Shown here piece after piece: positions 34,852 to 43,136 of a stretch of 64,000 nt of DNA. The DNA is taken from positions 26,704 through 90,703 of the forward strand of contig DASPKX010000006.1 of NCBI GenBank assembly GCA_035627835.1, in the 5' to 3' direction. This DNA is from DASPKX01 sp035627835. GTDB lineage: Bacteria; Verrucomicrobiota; Verrucomicrobiia; Limisphaerales; SXQI01. Both the position numbers and the translations under genes were made by a program. Every line of letters begins with the position of its first letter. Within the stretch, counting starts at the first letter, position 1. The notes under the pieces are model-generated. The model saw nothing but the letters and a program-made list of their open reading frames with translations. It made no database searches and was not told the DNA's origin.

Positions 34852-37164
34852 ATGTATAAACCAACTCAGTATTGCCTCTGGTTCTTCCTCGTAGTCCTGC
34901 TCGTCGGGCGTGCGCCCGCCTTTGCGCTCACCCCCCGCCAGTATGCGGTGGAAGTCACTGCGCAGGTGCAGGTTTCGCCGCCCCAGGTCCGCCTCCAATG
35001 GCCCTTTGACAGCGACGCCGCGTTATACAGCGTCCATCGCAAGCCAAGAGACACCGCCAACTGGTCGCATCTGGCGAACCTCCCCGGCAGCGCCACGGGC
35101 TACGTGGACAACTCCGTAGCCGCAATAAACGCGTATGAATACCAGATCGTCCAATACAAGAACTTTGATCCTTATCCGAATGGCGATCCTTCCCAATGGG
35201 CGATCGCTTACGGGTACATTTACGTTGGGGTTACCGCGCCTTTGGTCACCGATAGGGGGCACGCTTTACTCGTCATCGACACCGCCATCGCTTCGAGCAT
35301 CACCGCCGAACTCGCTCTCTTCACCGCCGACCTTGCCGGAGATGGATGGACGGTTGAGCAAATCGGCGTTTCGCGCGATGAAAGCGTCGGCTCCGTTCGC
35401 GCGAAGATCCGCGACGCTCGAAATCGCACCACCCGCACCCGCGCTGTCGTTCTCATTGGCCACGTCCCTGTGCCATACTCAGGCGACATCTACCCCGACC
35501 TGCACCAAAGCCACCAGGGCGCCTGGCCAGCCGATGCCTACTACGGCGATCTTGATGGGAACTGGACTGACAATTTCGTCTGGCGCACCGATGGCGAAGA
35601 CCCTCGCAATCATAACGCCCCCGGAGACGGCAAGTTCGATCAATCAACGCTCCCCAGCGATGTCGATTTGGAAGTGGGTCGCATCGACTTCTACGATCTG
35701 AGCATCGATGGCCGCTCCGAGGTGGAACTCCTGCGTCAGTATTTTCGCAAGAACCATAACTACCGCTACAAGCAGTTCAGCCTGCCGTTGCGCGGCTTGA
35801 TCCGCGACAAGTTTGGGGAGACGGACGGCGACGCCCCGGCCGCGAGCGCCTGGCGCGCCTACGTCCCGATGTTCGGCCGCAACAACGTTGTTGAAGTCGC
35901 AGAGAACGACTACTTCCCACGTTTAAGCTGGGATGGCTTCCTCTGGTCGTTCGGCGCTGGCGGCGGCAGCTACGAGCACGCGGATGGCGTCGGCTACACA
36001 CCCGATTTTTACCGCCGTGATCCAAAGACAGTTTTCGCAATCCTGCATGGCAGTTACTTTGGTGATTGGGATTCGCCTAATAACTTCTTGCGCGGCGCTC
36101 TGGCGGCGCCGACCTACACGCTCGCAGCGATCTGGGCAGGGTTGCCCCACTGGTATCTTCATCACATGGCCCTCGGTGAAACGCTGGGGTACTCGACGCG
36201 CATCGCCCAAAACAATTGGGACACTTACAAAAGCCAGATGAACCTGAGCCCTCGGCAGGTGCACATCTCGCTGATCGGCGACCCAACTTTGCGCATGCAC
36301 TTCATCGCTCCGCCGCGAAACGTGCGGGGCACCGTCAATGGCAGCGTCAGCCTGCAATGGGACGCCTCGCCTGAGGCAACGCTTGGATACCTCATCTACC
36401 GCGCTCCGGACGTCGGGCAGCCTTTCGTTAAGCTGAACCGGTTTCCTGTGACAGGGACGAGTTACACCGATGCGAATTATCCTGGCGGGCGGCAGGTTTA
36501 TATGGTCCGCGCCTACACGCTCACGGAGACCACCTCCGGCTCTTTTTACAACACAAGCTCAGGAGCCTTCTGGAACACTGAAAACGGCCCAGCGCCAGAA
36601 CCTGAGCCAGAACCAAACATCGTCACCATCACCGCTCCCGATCCCTCAGCAGCCGAGGAGGGCCAGGAGGGCGCTGTGATCCAGGTAACGCGTTCGGGCG
36701 ATCTCAAGAAGTCCATCACCGTGAACCTCACTTGGAGCGGCTCCGCCCAGCTCGGCGTGGACCTCGAGCCGCTCGGCACCACAGTCCTTCTTTCAGCAGG
36801 CCAGGCCTCCTCGAGCTTCGGCGTTCGGCCTGTCAACGACTCCATAGCAGAAGGCGCTGAGACACTCATCGCCACGATAGCGCCCGGCACGGGCTACACC
36901 CTTGGGCAGCCCAGCTCGGCCACAGTCCAGATCGCCGACCGCATCATCCGCCCCGTCATCGAGAGCGTCGGCTTCACCGAGGACAAATCGATGCGCCTGA
37001 AAATCCGCGGGGCCATCAACGAAAAATGCCTCGTGGAGGTGACTTCCGATCTCAAACGTTGGACCGAGGCAGGCCAGGTGCAACTTAACGCTGAAGGCCG
37101 CGCTGAGTTCATCGAGCGCCCGTCCAATGCGACCCGGTTCTACCGCATCGAGATCGCGCGTTAA
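34852..37164 (+). CDS. Secreted gingipain (C25)-like protein without the catalytic Cys
   Basis: A 770-codon exported protein: signal peptide (1-26), a fibronectin-III-like domain (30-130), a C25-like region (135-485), another FN3-like domain (490-560), a Pro-Glu linker, a Calx-beta-like domain (585-700) and a C-terminal beta domain. C25 landmarks: AVVLIGHVPVPYSG (198-211), DAYYGDLDGNW (228-238), the His loop LHGSYFGDWDS (398-408) and LIGDPTLRMHF (474-484). Where gingipains have the catalytic Cys this protein reads LAAIWAGLPHW (424-434). The start at the ATG at 34852 is better than the TTG at 34831. It overlaps the GH13 gene tail to tail by 4 bases. Confidence 0.75.
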   Translation: MYKPTQYCLWFFLVVLLVGRAPAFALTPRQYAVEVTAQVQVSPPQVRLQWPFDSDAALYSVHRKPRDTANWSHLANLPGSATGYVDNSVAAINAYEYQIVQYKNFDPYPNGDPSQWAIAYGYIYVGVTAPLVTDRGHALLVIDTAIASSITAELALFTADLAGDGWTVEQIGVSRDESVGSVRAKIRDARNRTTRTRAVVLIGHVPVPYSGDIYPDLHQSHQGAWPADAYYGDLDGNWTDNFVWRTDGEDPRNHNAPGDGKFDQSTLPSDVDLEVGRIDFYDLSIDGRSEVELLRQYFRKNHNYRYKQFSLPLRGLIRDKFGETDGDAPAASAWRAYVPMFGRNNVVEVAENDYFPRLSWDGFLWSFGAGGGSYEHADGVGYTPDFYRRDPKTVFAILHGSYFGDWDSPNNFLRGALAAPTYTLAAIWAGLPHWYLHHMALGETLGYSTRIAQNNWDTYKSQMNLSPRQVHISLIGDPTLRMHFIAPPRNVRGTVNGSVSLQWDASPEATLGYLIYRAPDVGQPFVKLNRFPVTGTSYTDANYPGGRQVYMVRAYTLTETTSGSFYNTSSGAFWNTENGPAPEPEPEPNIVTITAPDPSAAEEGQEGAVIQVTRSGDLKKSITVNLTWSGSAQLGVDLEPLGTTVLLSAGQASSSFGVRPVNDSIAEGAETLIATIAPGTGYTLGQPSSATVQIADRIIRPVIESVGFTEDKSMRLKIRGAINEKCLVEVTSDLKRWTEAGQVQLNAEGRAEFIERPSNATRFYRIEIAR

Positions 37165-38621
37165 TCCGCCCTTCCGAACAACACGGATAGCGGCGGAACC
37201 ATATCCTGCGCGCTGAACGCTTTACCGGAGAACCGGTCCGCTAACGAGTTGAGCCCGAACGCGCTGAGCGGCTGCGGATTGTTGGAGCAGTTCAGCGCGA
37301 GCGCAAGGAGGTCACCCGGTCCTTGCCACTTGCAACAGAGCAGTTGCGACTGCCGCTGGGCTTCACATCCCCAGACTCGCTCATGAAAGCGCGCTTCGCG
37401 GCGCGACGTGAGCAACTGCTGGTAGAGCCCGGCAATCTCAGCAGACCTCACAACACCCGCAGGCCAGCGCCGGATCTGGACTGGAACGAAAATGTTCCAG
37501 CCCTCAAGCTGCCCCTCATAAATCAAAGACATTCCGGGCAGCCCGAGGAGCAACAGCGCCGCCGCAAGCTTGTGCTCCGGGAGTGAGAACCGCGCGGCGA
37601 CTCTTTGCTCGTCGTGGTTCTCCAGGAACCATAGCGAGCGCTCAAGATAGTGAGGTGATCGCTCGCTGAGCCTCTGAATCAGGGCGCCGTAGTTGCGTTG
37701 TTCGAGAAGGTCGTAGAACGCCTTTTCGTAAGTGTAGTCGAAACCGGCTCGCTGGAGTTCGGCTTCGCGATCCCAATACACCTCGGCAATGAACGTAAAC
37801 CTGCTATGCGCAGCTTTGACTCGCCGGATCGTCTCCGGCCAAAATTCGTCCGCCGTTTGGCTTCCAAGCACGGGCCACTCTTTCCAGGTGCTGCGAAAAA
37901 CTTCGCTGAGGAGCAGCATAGCCATGTCGCATCGCACACCATCGCATTGCGCTGCGACTTCGAGCAACGCCTCGCGCATTGCTTGTTGCGTCTCCGGCTT
38001 GCGATAGTCCAATTGGGCTGTGTCGCTCCAGGCGGCAAAATATGGATCACGACCGTGCGCGAACCAGGGCGTGGAGCCGCCGTGCTCCGGGTGCGCTCGG
38101 GCCATGTCCCCTGCCCTCGCGCCCGCTTCAGTGAACTCGTCCGGGACGGCGAAACGAAACGTCTCCGGGCGCTGCTCCTCGGATTGAACGAACAACTCTG
38201 GCCGCTCAATCAACCAGTGATGATCGATCGCCACGTGGTTGGGCACAAAGTCGAGGATCAAGCGCAGCCCATGGCGGTGCAACTGCCGCCGAAACCGGCT
38301 GAGCCCTTCCTCGCCACCGAGGTTCTTCGCCACGCGATAAGCCGACACGGCGTAAGGTGAGCCGACCACATCGTCATCTGACGTGAATGCATCGGCGTGT
38401 CGCTTTGCAGCGGGAGGCTTCCAATAGGTCAGCGCATGCTTTCGGCACAACGGGCCAGTTGTCCAGACACCCATCGCCCACACATGGGTGAAGCCCAGGC
38501 CTGCGATTTCCGCAATGGTGCAATCGGGAATGCAGCCCAGATCGATGTGTTGACCATGCTGCGCGCGCACCTGCTCAATCCAACAGCGTGTGTTCAGCTC
38601 GTAAAGGAGAGGCTGGGCCAC
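37161..38621 (-). CDS. GH13 alpha-amylase family enzyme
   Basis: A 486-residue GH13 TIM-barrel protein with all catalytic regions: DFVPNH (124-129), GVRCDMA with nucleophile Asp232, FIAEVYWD with acid Glu280 and ENHDEQR with Asp337. No signal peptide, so it is probably cytoplasmic, acting on alpha-glucans or maltosides. The region after strand 3 is short (no full domain B) and resembles 4-alpha-glucanotransferase or trehalose-type enzymes. Specificity cannot be fixed from sequence. Confidence 0.9.
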   Translation of the reverse strand: MAQPLLYELNTRCWIEQVRAQHGQHIDLGCIPDCTIAEIAGLGFTHVWAMGVWTTGPLCRKHALTYWKPPAAKRHADAFTSDDDVVGSPYAVSAYRVAKNLGGEEGLSRFRRQLHRHGLRLILDFVPNHVAIDHHWLIERPELFVQSEEQRPETFRFAVPDEFTEAGARAGDMARAHPEHGGSTPWFAHGRDPYFAAWSDTAQLDYRKPETQQAMREALLEVAAQCDGVRCDMAMLLLSEVFRSTWKEWPVLGSQTADEFWPETIRRVKAAHSRFTFIAEVYWDREAELQRAGFDYTYEKAFYDLLEQRNYGALIQRLSERSPHYLERSLWFLENHDEQRVAARFSLPEHKLAAALLLLGLPGMSLIYEGQLEGWNIFVPVQIRRWPAGVVRSAEIAGLYQQLLTSRREARFHERVWGCEAQRQSQLLCCKWQGPGDLLALALNCSNNPQPLSAFGLNSLADRFSGKAFSAQDMVPPLSVLFGRAD

Positions 38622-38625
38622 GCGT

Positions 38626-39021
38626 TTATTGCGAGTTCAACACCTTCAGCGCGCGCTTCGGGTCGCTCGTTCGCAGGACGAGCAAACCTTTGTGCGCCGT
38701 TGGGCTTGTGGCGCAGTAGGCGTAATCGATGTTGATCTTCGCCTCGCCGAGTTTGGCGGCGATCTCCGCGAGTGTTCCTGGCTTGTTCGCGCCATCGAGC
38801 AGGAGGACGTCTGTGCTCACCACCAGCGATCCATGCTCTTCAAACAGGTGGAGGGCGCGTTGCGGATCGCTCAACACCATGCGGACAACAATGTGATCCA
38901 CGGTGTCACTCGTGGTGAGCGCGTGAATGTTGATCTTCTCCTTCGCCAGCAGGGCGCAGACACGCGCCAGCGTTCCCGGCCGGTTATCTAAAAAAAGCGC
39001 GAGCTGCTTCCCGATCTCCAT
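38626..39021 (-). CDS. Tandem ACT-domain protein
   Basis: A 131-residue protein of two ACT domains (about 1-65 and 70-131). LALFLDNRPGTLARVCALLAKEKINIHAL and LDGANKPGTLAEIAAKLGEAKINIDYAY are typical amino-acid-binding ACT starts. Such stand-alone proteins are usually ligand-binding regulators. It lies 4 bases upstream of the GH13 gene, on the same strand, so the two may be co-transcribed. Confidence 0.9.
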   Translation of the reverse strand: MEIGKQLALFLDNRPGTLARVCALLAKEKINIHALTTSDTVDHIVVRMVLSDPQRALHLFEEHGSLVVSTDVLLLDGANKPGTLAEIAAKLGEAKINIDYAYCATSPTAHKGLLVLRTSDPKRALKVLNSQ

Positions 39022-39113
39022 CGCAGATCGATGCTACGGCAGTCGGAGGAAAAGGCTACCCCCTTCAACGCTTAGAATACGTGCAATCTTCGGGGACGAT
39101 TGTATAGGGCGAA

Positions 39114-39383
39114 TTAGCCTTGGGCGCCAATTAATTTGCCGCCCTTGAAAATGAGGCTCTTGGAACTGGACGAACCATCCATGTTGCGACTGTTGGGCAC
39201 GGCGCGTTTGTAAACGACTCTGCCTTTAAGGTCTTCGGGGTTCACCGCGTCTTTGCCCTGGAGGACATTGATGGTGGGGGAGATCACATCGGCGGCGCTT
39301 TTGGAGTGGCCTGGCCGCGCCGCCACGTCGATGACTTTGAACTTTTGATATTGGGCGGCGGAAGCCTCCTTCTTCTTGTTCAT
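39114..39383 (-). CDS. 89-residue unknown protein next to the MBL-C25 gene
   Basis: A small soluble protein with a Lys-rich start (MNKKKEASAAQYQKFKVID), a Ser/Asn-rich segment (PNSRNMDGSSSSKSLIFKGG) and no cysteine, signal or membrane helix. I do not recognise it. It starts 29 bases after the 833-residue MBL-C25 gene on the same strand, so it is very probably in the same operon and could be a substrate, inhibitor or partner of the protease (inference). Confidence 0.65.
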   Translation of the reverse strand: MNKKKEASAAQYQKFKVIDVAARPGHSKSAADVISPTINVLQGKDAVNPEDLKGRVVYKRAVPNSRNMDGSSSSKSLIFKGGKLIGAQG

Positions 39384-39412
39384 AACTTTACTTTCGTGCA
39401 GGAATCGCGTTT

Positions 39413-41914
39413 TTACCAGCCCAAACCCAGGCAGGTGAACTGGTGATAGATCTTCAACTCGACAGCCAAATCGTCAACAGCAGGCCGTGGGTTGCCGCCG
39501 CGGTGGGGAGCGGCGGCAAGGTAGCGCTGCCGGGCGGTTAATAGCGCCTGGGCGGGAGGCTGCCCGCCCTGAACAGCAGCCCAGAAGTGGGTATGGAGCG
39601 GGCCGCCATAATAGCCATACGGCTTGCGGGTAGGTGAGTAGTGAGCGCCGGTGCAGCCGATAAATGCGGTGGCTCCTTTGCTTAACGATTGGAGGGCCAT
39701 GGAGCGGGTGGAGGTGCGTGTGGGCGGCGGACGCTCCCCAATAACCCGGTAAGCCGCTTCCCGACCGATGAGCGCGCCCCAGCAACAGCCGGCAAAGACG
39801 AGCGAGCCCGCCATCTCCGGGAGGCCGTCCGCAGTGACGGCCTCGATGTAGTGATCTTCGTCCTCGCCCCAGAAGCGTGAAGCGTCGAAATCACTCCCAT
39901 GCAGCATAAGGTACACATAGGCGTCCCGGAGTCGTTGCGAGTCGAGGTCCGCGGAGCTTGACGGCTTGGATTGGAGGGGCTGGCCTGAGGCTCGCGGGAT
40001 TTGCTGATGAATTTCATCAGCGAATGGTCGGGCGACGTTGCGAATCGTGAGCTGCGAACTGAGCGGGCGATACGTGCGCCGCAAACAATCGAGGAAGAAT
40101 TTCGGAGAGCCGCAATCGGGAACGCGGCTCACGGGGAGTTCCTGCACACCATCGTGATTTATGTCGCCGTAAAAGCCATCGCTCCAGACGACGAAGTTGT
40201 CGGGATCATTGGAGGTTGGACTCAAGGAGTCGCGAACTTCCGGAGGAAGGCAATCGCATCGGGCCGGAGGAATGCTGTCGTAATCGCCCAGGAGAACGAC
40301 TCCCTTCGTCTTGCTATTCGCCTTGGCCAGAGCGGTTTGAATTGCGGAAACTGAGAAGTCCTCCGGCAGTGAGCCGTCCCAGGCGCCTCCAGCTCCGGAG
40401 ATGAGTTCACGAGCCTGACGCACGGAGTCGGAGCCAATCTTTCGCTGCAGAGCGTCTTCGTTCGTGAAGAAGAGAAGGCCCGAAAAGTCAGGCTTCTCGG
40501 AAGCAGGCACGGTGGTGAAGGGCTGCGAAACAGCTTTTGCGACGACTGGCTCAGGGGGGCGGGAGCTTCGCGGCGGCTCGTCAGCGCGATGTGTTTGCAG
40601 GGGTGCGACTTCAACAGTGATAGTCACCCGATTGCCGGGCGGCACTTCGGCAATCACTCGGACGGCGTCGCGGCTGGTTGCGGCGGTTGTGCCAAGGCTC
40701 TTCACTTGCATTACGGGGTGAGACATGGGCTCGGGAGAAGTGGCGCCGAGATCCGGCCGACGATTTTTTGTGAAATCGTTTGGCTCACCGTCGTATGACA
40801 ACTGAATATCTCCACCCGCGGTATCCACGACGATTAACCCGTTGCGATCTGTCCTGAGGAGAGTGCGGCCCTCGCTATGCTCCTCCATCATTTCGAGAGT
40901 TTCCGGGTGCGGATGGCTTTCATCGTTTAAGCCGCCTGAATGGATTAACACGGGAGCCCGCAAGGACTCGACATGCATTTGCTCACTCCAGCCATTGTGG
41001 CTTGTGTGGTGCGATAGCTTGATGATGTCGTAGGGCCCCGCGGCGGCTGTCTTCTTGAGAAGCGTCGCCATGGCAGCTTGGAGGCCATCCACCTGCGCGT
41101 CGGCAAACTGCATATCGCCGGGAAGCAACGCCCGTTTGCCATCGCCTTCGACAAGCAAAACGATGCTGAGATCGTTAACGGCGCCTTTGTTTTTGCCGGC
41201 GTCGAGCGCATCCAGTCCCCCAGCGCCAAAAACGACGCGCGCCAATGCTTTGCGGGTAAGCCTGAAATCCTTGCTGAAAGCATCCCGAACACGGCGAGCG
41301 GCCTTGTCACGCTCCTCCTTTAAGCGCTTCGCGCAGATTTGAAGATGCGACTTGGTCGGGCAGAGGACGCGGATGCCGTGGGTCTTCAAAGCGGCTGATA
41401 GCGGGCTCATGGAATCGGTGCCGTAACGCACCACGACCGCACCTTGCTCCCGCAATTGGCGGATCATGTCCCGATAGCGGGGTTCACCAGGAACAATTTT
41501 ATCCAAAGCCTCCGCAAAGAGCGGGTCGGTTGGATCGGGCAATTCTTCGCCGAGAAGGTTCAGCGCATCGCGTGCGGCGTTGGGCAAGCCGCTCGTGAGA
41601 GAGTCGAGTTCTTCCTCGGCGCCGTAGCGATGGTCCGGGTCGGAGACGAGGGCGGCGCGAACGCGAATAACTTCATCTTCGACGAGTTCAGGCAGGCAGC
41701 CCACATGGTCATTATGGCTGTGCGTGACGACGAGGAGGTCTATCTCGAAGGGAGCTGCTTTGCCGGTGAGCCGCTCCAGTTGCGCGGGTATGTCTGCGCC
41801 GCCGCCGTAATCACCTGGGTGCCCGCCATCGATGAGAACTTTGTAACCGTCGAGATCGAGATAGAGGCAATCCCCATACATTTCCCGTCCCATGTCCAGA
41901 GCCGCGATCTTCAT
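39413..41914 (-). CDS. Metallo-beta-lactamase-fold hydrolase fused to a C25/caspase-like protease
   Basis: An 833-residue protein without a signal peptide. The N-terminal 375 residues form an MBL-fold domain related to the ComEC type: VVTHSHNDHVG (62-72, HxHxDH), LLPGDMQFAD (263-272) and KLSHHTSHNG (299-308). A Pro-rich linker (380-475) follows. The C-terminal 350 residues look like a gingipain fold: VVLLGDYDSIPPA (539-551), SDGFYGDINHDGVQELPVSRVP (578-599, the C25 Asp-rich loop), the His in MLHGSDFD (670-677), the Cys in FAGCCWGA (707-714) and GATAFIGCTG (747-756). All expected dyad positions are filled, so it should be active. A cytosolic nuclease-or-hydrolase plus protease pairing suggests a stress or immune role, but this is inference. 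Confidence 0.85.
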   Translation of the reverse strand: MKIAALDMGREMYGDCLYLDLDGYKVLIDGGHPGDYGGGADIPAQLERLTGKAAPFEIDLLVVTHSHNDHVGCLPELVEDEVIRVRAALVSDPDHRYGAEEELDSLTSGLPNAARDALNLLGEELPDPTDPLFAEALDKIVPGEPRYRDMIRQLREQGAVVVRYGTDSMSPLSAALKTHGIRVLCPTKSHLQICAKRLKEERDKAARRVRDAFSKDFRLTRKALARVVFGAGGLDALDAGKNKGAVNDLSIVLLVEGDGKRALLPGDMQFADAQVDGLQAAMATLLKKTAAAGPYDIIKLSHHTSHNGWSEQMHVESLRAPVLIHSGGLNDESHPHPETLEMMEEHSEGRTLLRTDRNGLIVVDTAGGDIQLSYDGEPNDFTKNRRPDLGATSPEPMSHPVMQVKSLGTTAATSRDAVRVIAEVPPGNRVTITVEVAPLQTHRADEPPRSSRPPEPVVAKAVSQPFTTVPASEKPDFSGLLFFTNEDALQRKIGSDSVRQARELISGAGGAWDGSLPEDFSVSAIQTALAKANSKTKGVVLLGDYDSIPPARCDCLPPEVRDSLSPTSNDPDNFVVWSDGFYGDINHDGVQELPVSRVPDCGSPKFFLDCLRRTYRPLSSQLTIRNVARPFADEIHQQIPRASGQPLQSKPSSSADLDSQRLRDAYVYLMLHGSDFDASRFWGEDEDHYIEAVTADGLPEMAGSLVFAGCCWGALIGREAAYRVIGERPPPTRTSTRSMALQSLSKGATAFIGCTGAHYSPTRKPYGYYGGPLHTHFWAAVQGGQPPAQALLTARQRYLAAAPHRGGNPRPAVDDLAVELKIYHQFTCLGLGW

Positions 41915-42082
41915 GCCTTTGGTGGGATGTTATATGTTTGGCTACTCACGTCGATAATTATTTAAGGGGAGTGTATGCGCAGGTTTTACAGGTCTTTTGG
42001 CAGAGTAGGATGGTAGGTGGATAATGTGGAGGGTGATCGACGTCGGTGGTTATGAAGATCGGCATTCTCACACCAACCGTTT

Positions 42083-42180
42083 GTTCGCCTTCTACGCAGG
42101 CGGTCGATGTTCGGATTGTTATCCCACAGGCTGCGCTGGCGCTTGCCTGTGGGCTCGTCTGTTCGGCCTCTACGAGGCGC
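42083..42180 (-). repeat. Three-hairpin repeat, copy 3 (inverted)
   Basis: In inverted orientation it holds GCCTCGTAGAGGC, the CCCACAGGC/GCCTGTGGG stem (with the same loop as copy 2) and a modified third stem. It is about 11 kb from the other copies. Confidence 0.8.
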
Positions 42181-42247
42181 GGGCGGCGTCTGTGCGGTAG
42201 TTTGGTCTGCGTTGATTGTTCAACGAACTTGCGCAGAGAGGAGAGGA

Positions 42248-42271
42248 CTCAACCTAAAGGTTGAGGCTACA
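42248..42271. repeat. Palindromic repeat, copy 2
   Basis: Inverted copy of the element at 29880-29903, with an AAA core; the CTCAACC and GGTTGAG arms are unchanged. Confidence 0.7.
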
Positions 42272-42452
42272 TGGGGCGTGGAGGACCGCGTGTGAAGTTA
42301 AGGTCACGATTTGGTGAAAATGGTGTTTTGACCTTGTGGTTCTTGGGGGCGGTTTTAGAGTTGGGGTGTGCCTGATATCTGGGAGCGCACGCAAATCTCA
42401 GACTGGCGCGGAGCCGCCGCGCCTCACTCCCGCAACCTTCCCTCCCTTCCCA

Positions 42453-43136
42453 ATGATCGAGCTGTTTCAATTTGATTACAGTCCGTATTGCATCGTTCAA
42501 CGACGCATCCTCGAATACTCACGCCAGAAATTCAAAATCGTTGATGTCCCAGTTGGGGATCGCAGCGTGATTTGGAAGCTCACTCGTGAGCGTTATTACC
42601 AGGTGCCCGTGCTGAAGGATGGGCGCGAGGTTTTGTTCGAGACGGATGATGCATCGCAAGTGATCGCGAAATATATCGACGGGAAGTTCGAGCTTGGGCT
42701 GTTCCCACGCGAACATGAAGGGGTTCAATCGATCCTGTGGCGGTTCATCGAGAATGAAGTGGAATCAGCGACGTTCCGGCTGAACGATATTTATTATCGC
42801 GAGTTCATTCCATCGAAGGCCATCGCGGGATTTGTGCGGCATAAGGAGCGGAAGTTTGGGCGCGGTTGCCTGGAGCAGTGGAAGGAGCAGCAGCCGGAGC
42901 TTTTGCAGCAATTGGAAAAGCTGACTCTGCCGTTTGAGCAGATGCTGCATGACCGCCCGTTCCTGCTGGATCAGCAGCCGCGGTTCGTTGACTTTGATTT
43001 ATTTGGGATGCTTGGGAATTTCCTCTTCTCAGGCCATTACCAACTCCCCTCCCCGCACACGCGCCTTGCGGAATGGCATGGGCGCATGAAGAAAATCAAA
43101 ATTCCACTGCTTGCTCGTGAAAAACTACATTCTTGA
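42453..43136 (+). CDS. Glutathione S-transferase-like protein
   Basis: A 227-residue cytosolic protein with a thioredoxin-like N-terminal domain (IELFQFDYSPYCIVQRRILEY with an SPYC site; YYQVPVLKDGREVLFETDDASQVIAKY with the cis-Pro) and a helical C-terminal domain from about 85. The start is the ATG at 42453; an open extension to 42336 has no GST-like sequence. It overlaps the PhoH gene by about 20 bases. Family membership is clear, substrate unknown. Confidence 0.85.
   Translation: MIELFQFDYSPYCIVQRRILEYSRQKFKIVDVPVGDRSVIWKLTRERYYQVPVLKDGREVLFETDDASQVIAKYIDGKFELGLFPREHEGVQSILWRFIENEVESATFRLNDIYYREFIPSKAIAGFVRHKERKFGRGCLEQWKEQQPELLQQLEKLTLPFEQMLHDRPFLLDQQPRFVDFDLFGMLGNFLFSGHYQLPSPHTRLAEWHGRMKKIKIPLLAREKLHS

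Larger units (their letters stand above)
41915..42452. other. Intergenic region with repeat copies
   Basis: No gene is credible in this stretch. It contains the inverted third copy of the three-hairpin repeat (42083-42180), the inverted second copy of the palindrome (42248-42271) and, in its final part, the promoter region of the GST gene. Confidence 0.6.

Noticed and set aside
42046..42295. Plus-strand frames between the MBL-C25 gene and the GST gene
   Set aside because: They are read through the three-hairpin repeat and the palindrome; no domain is seen.
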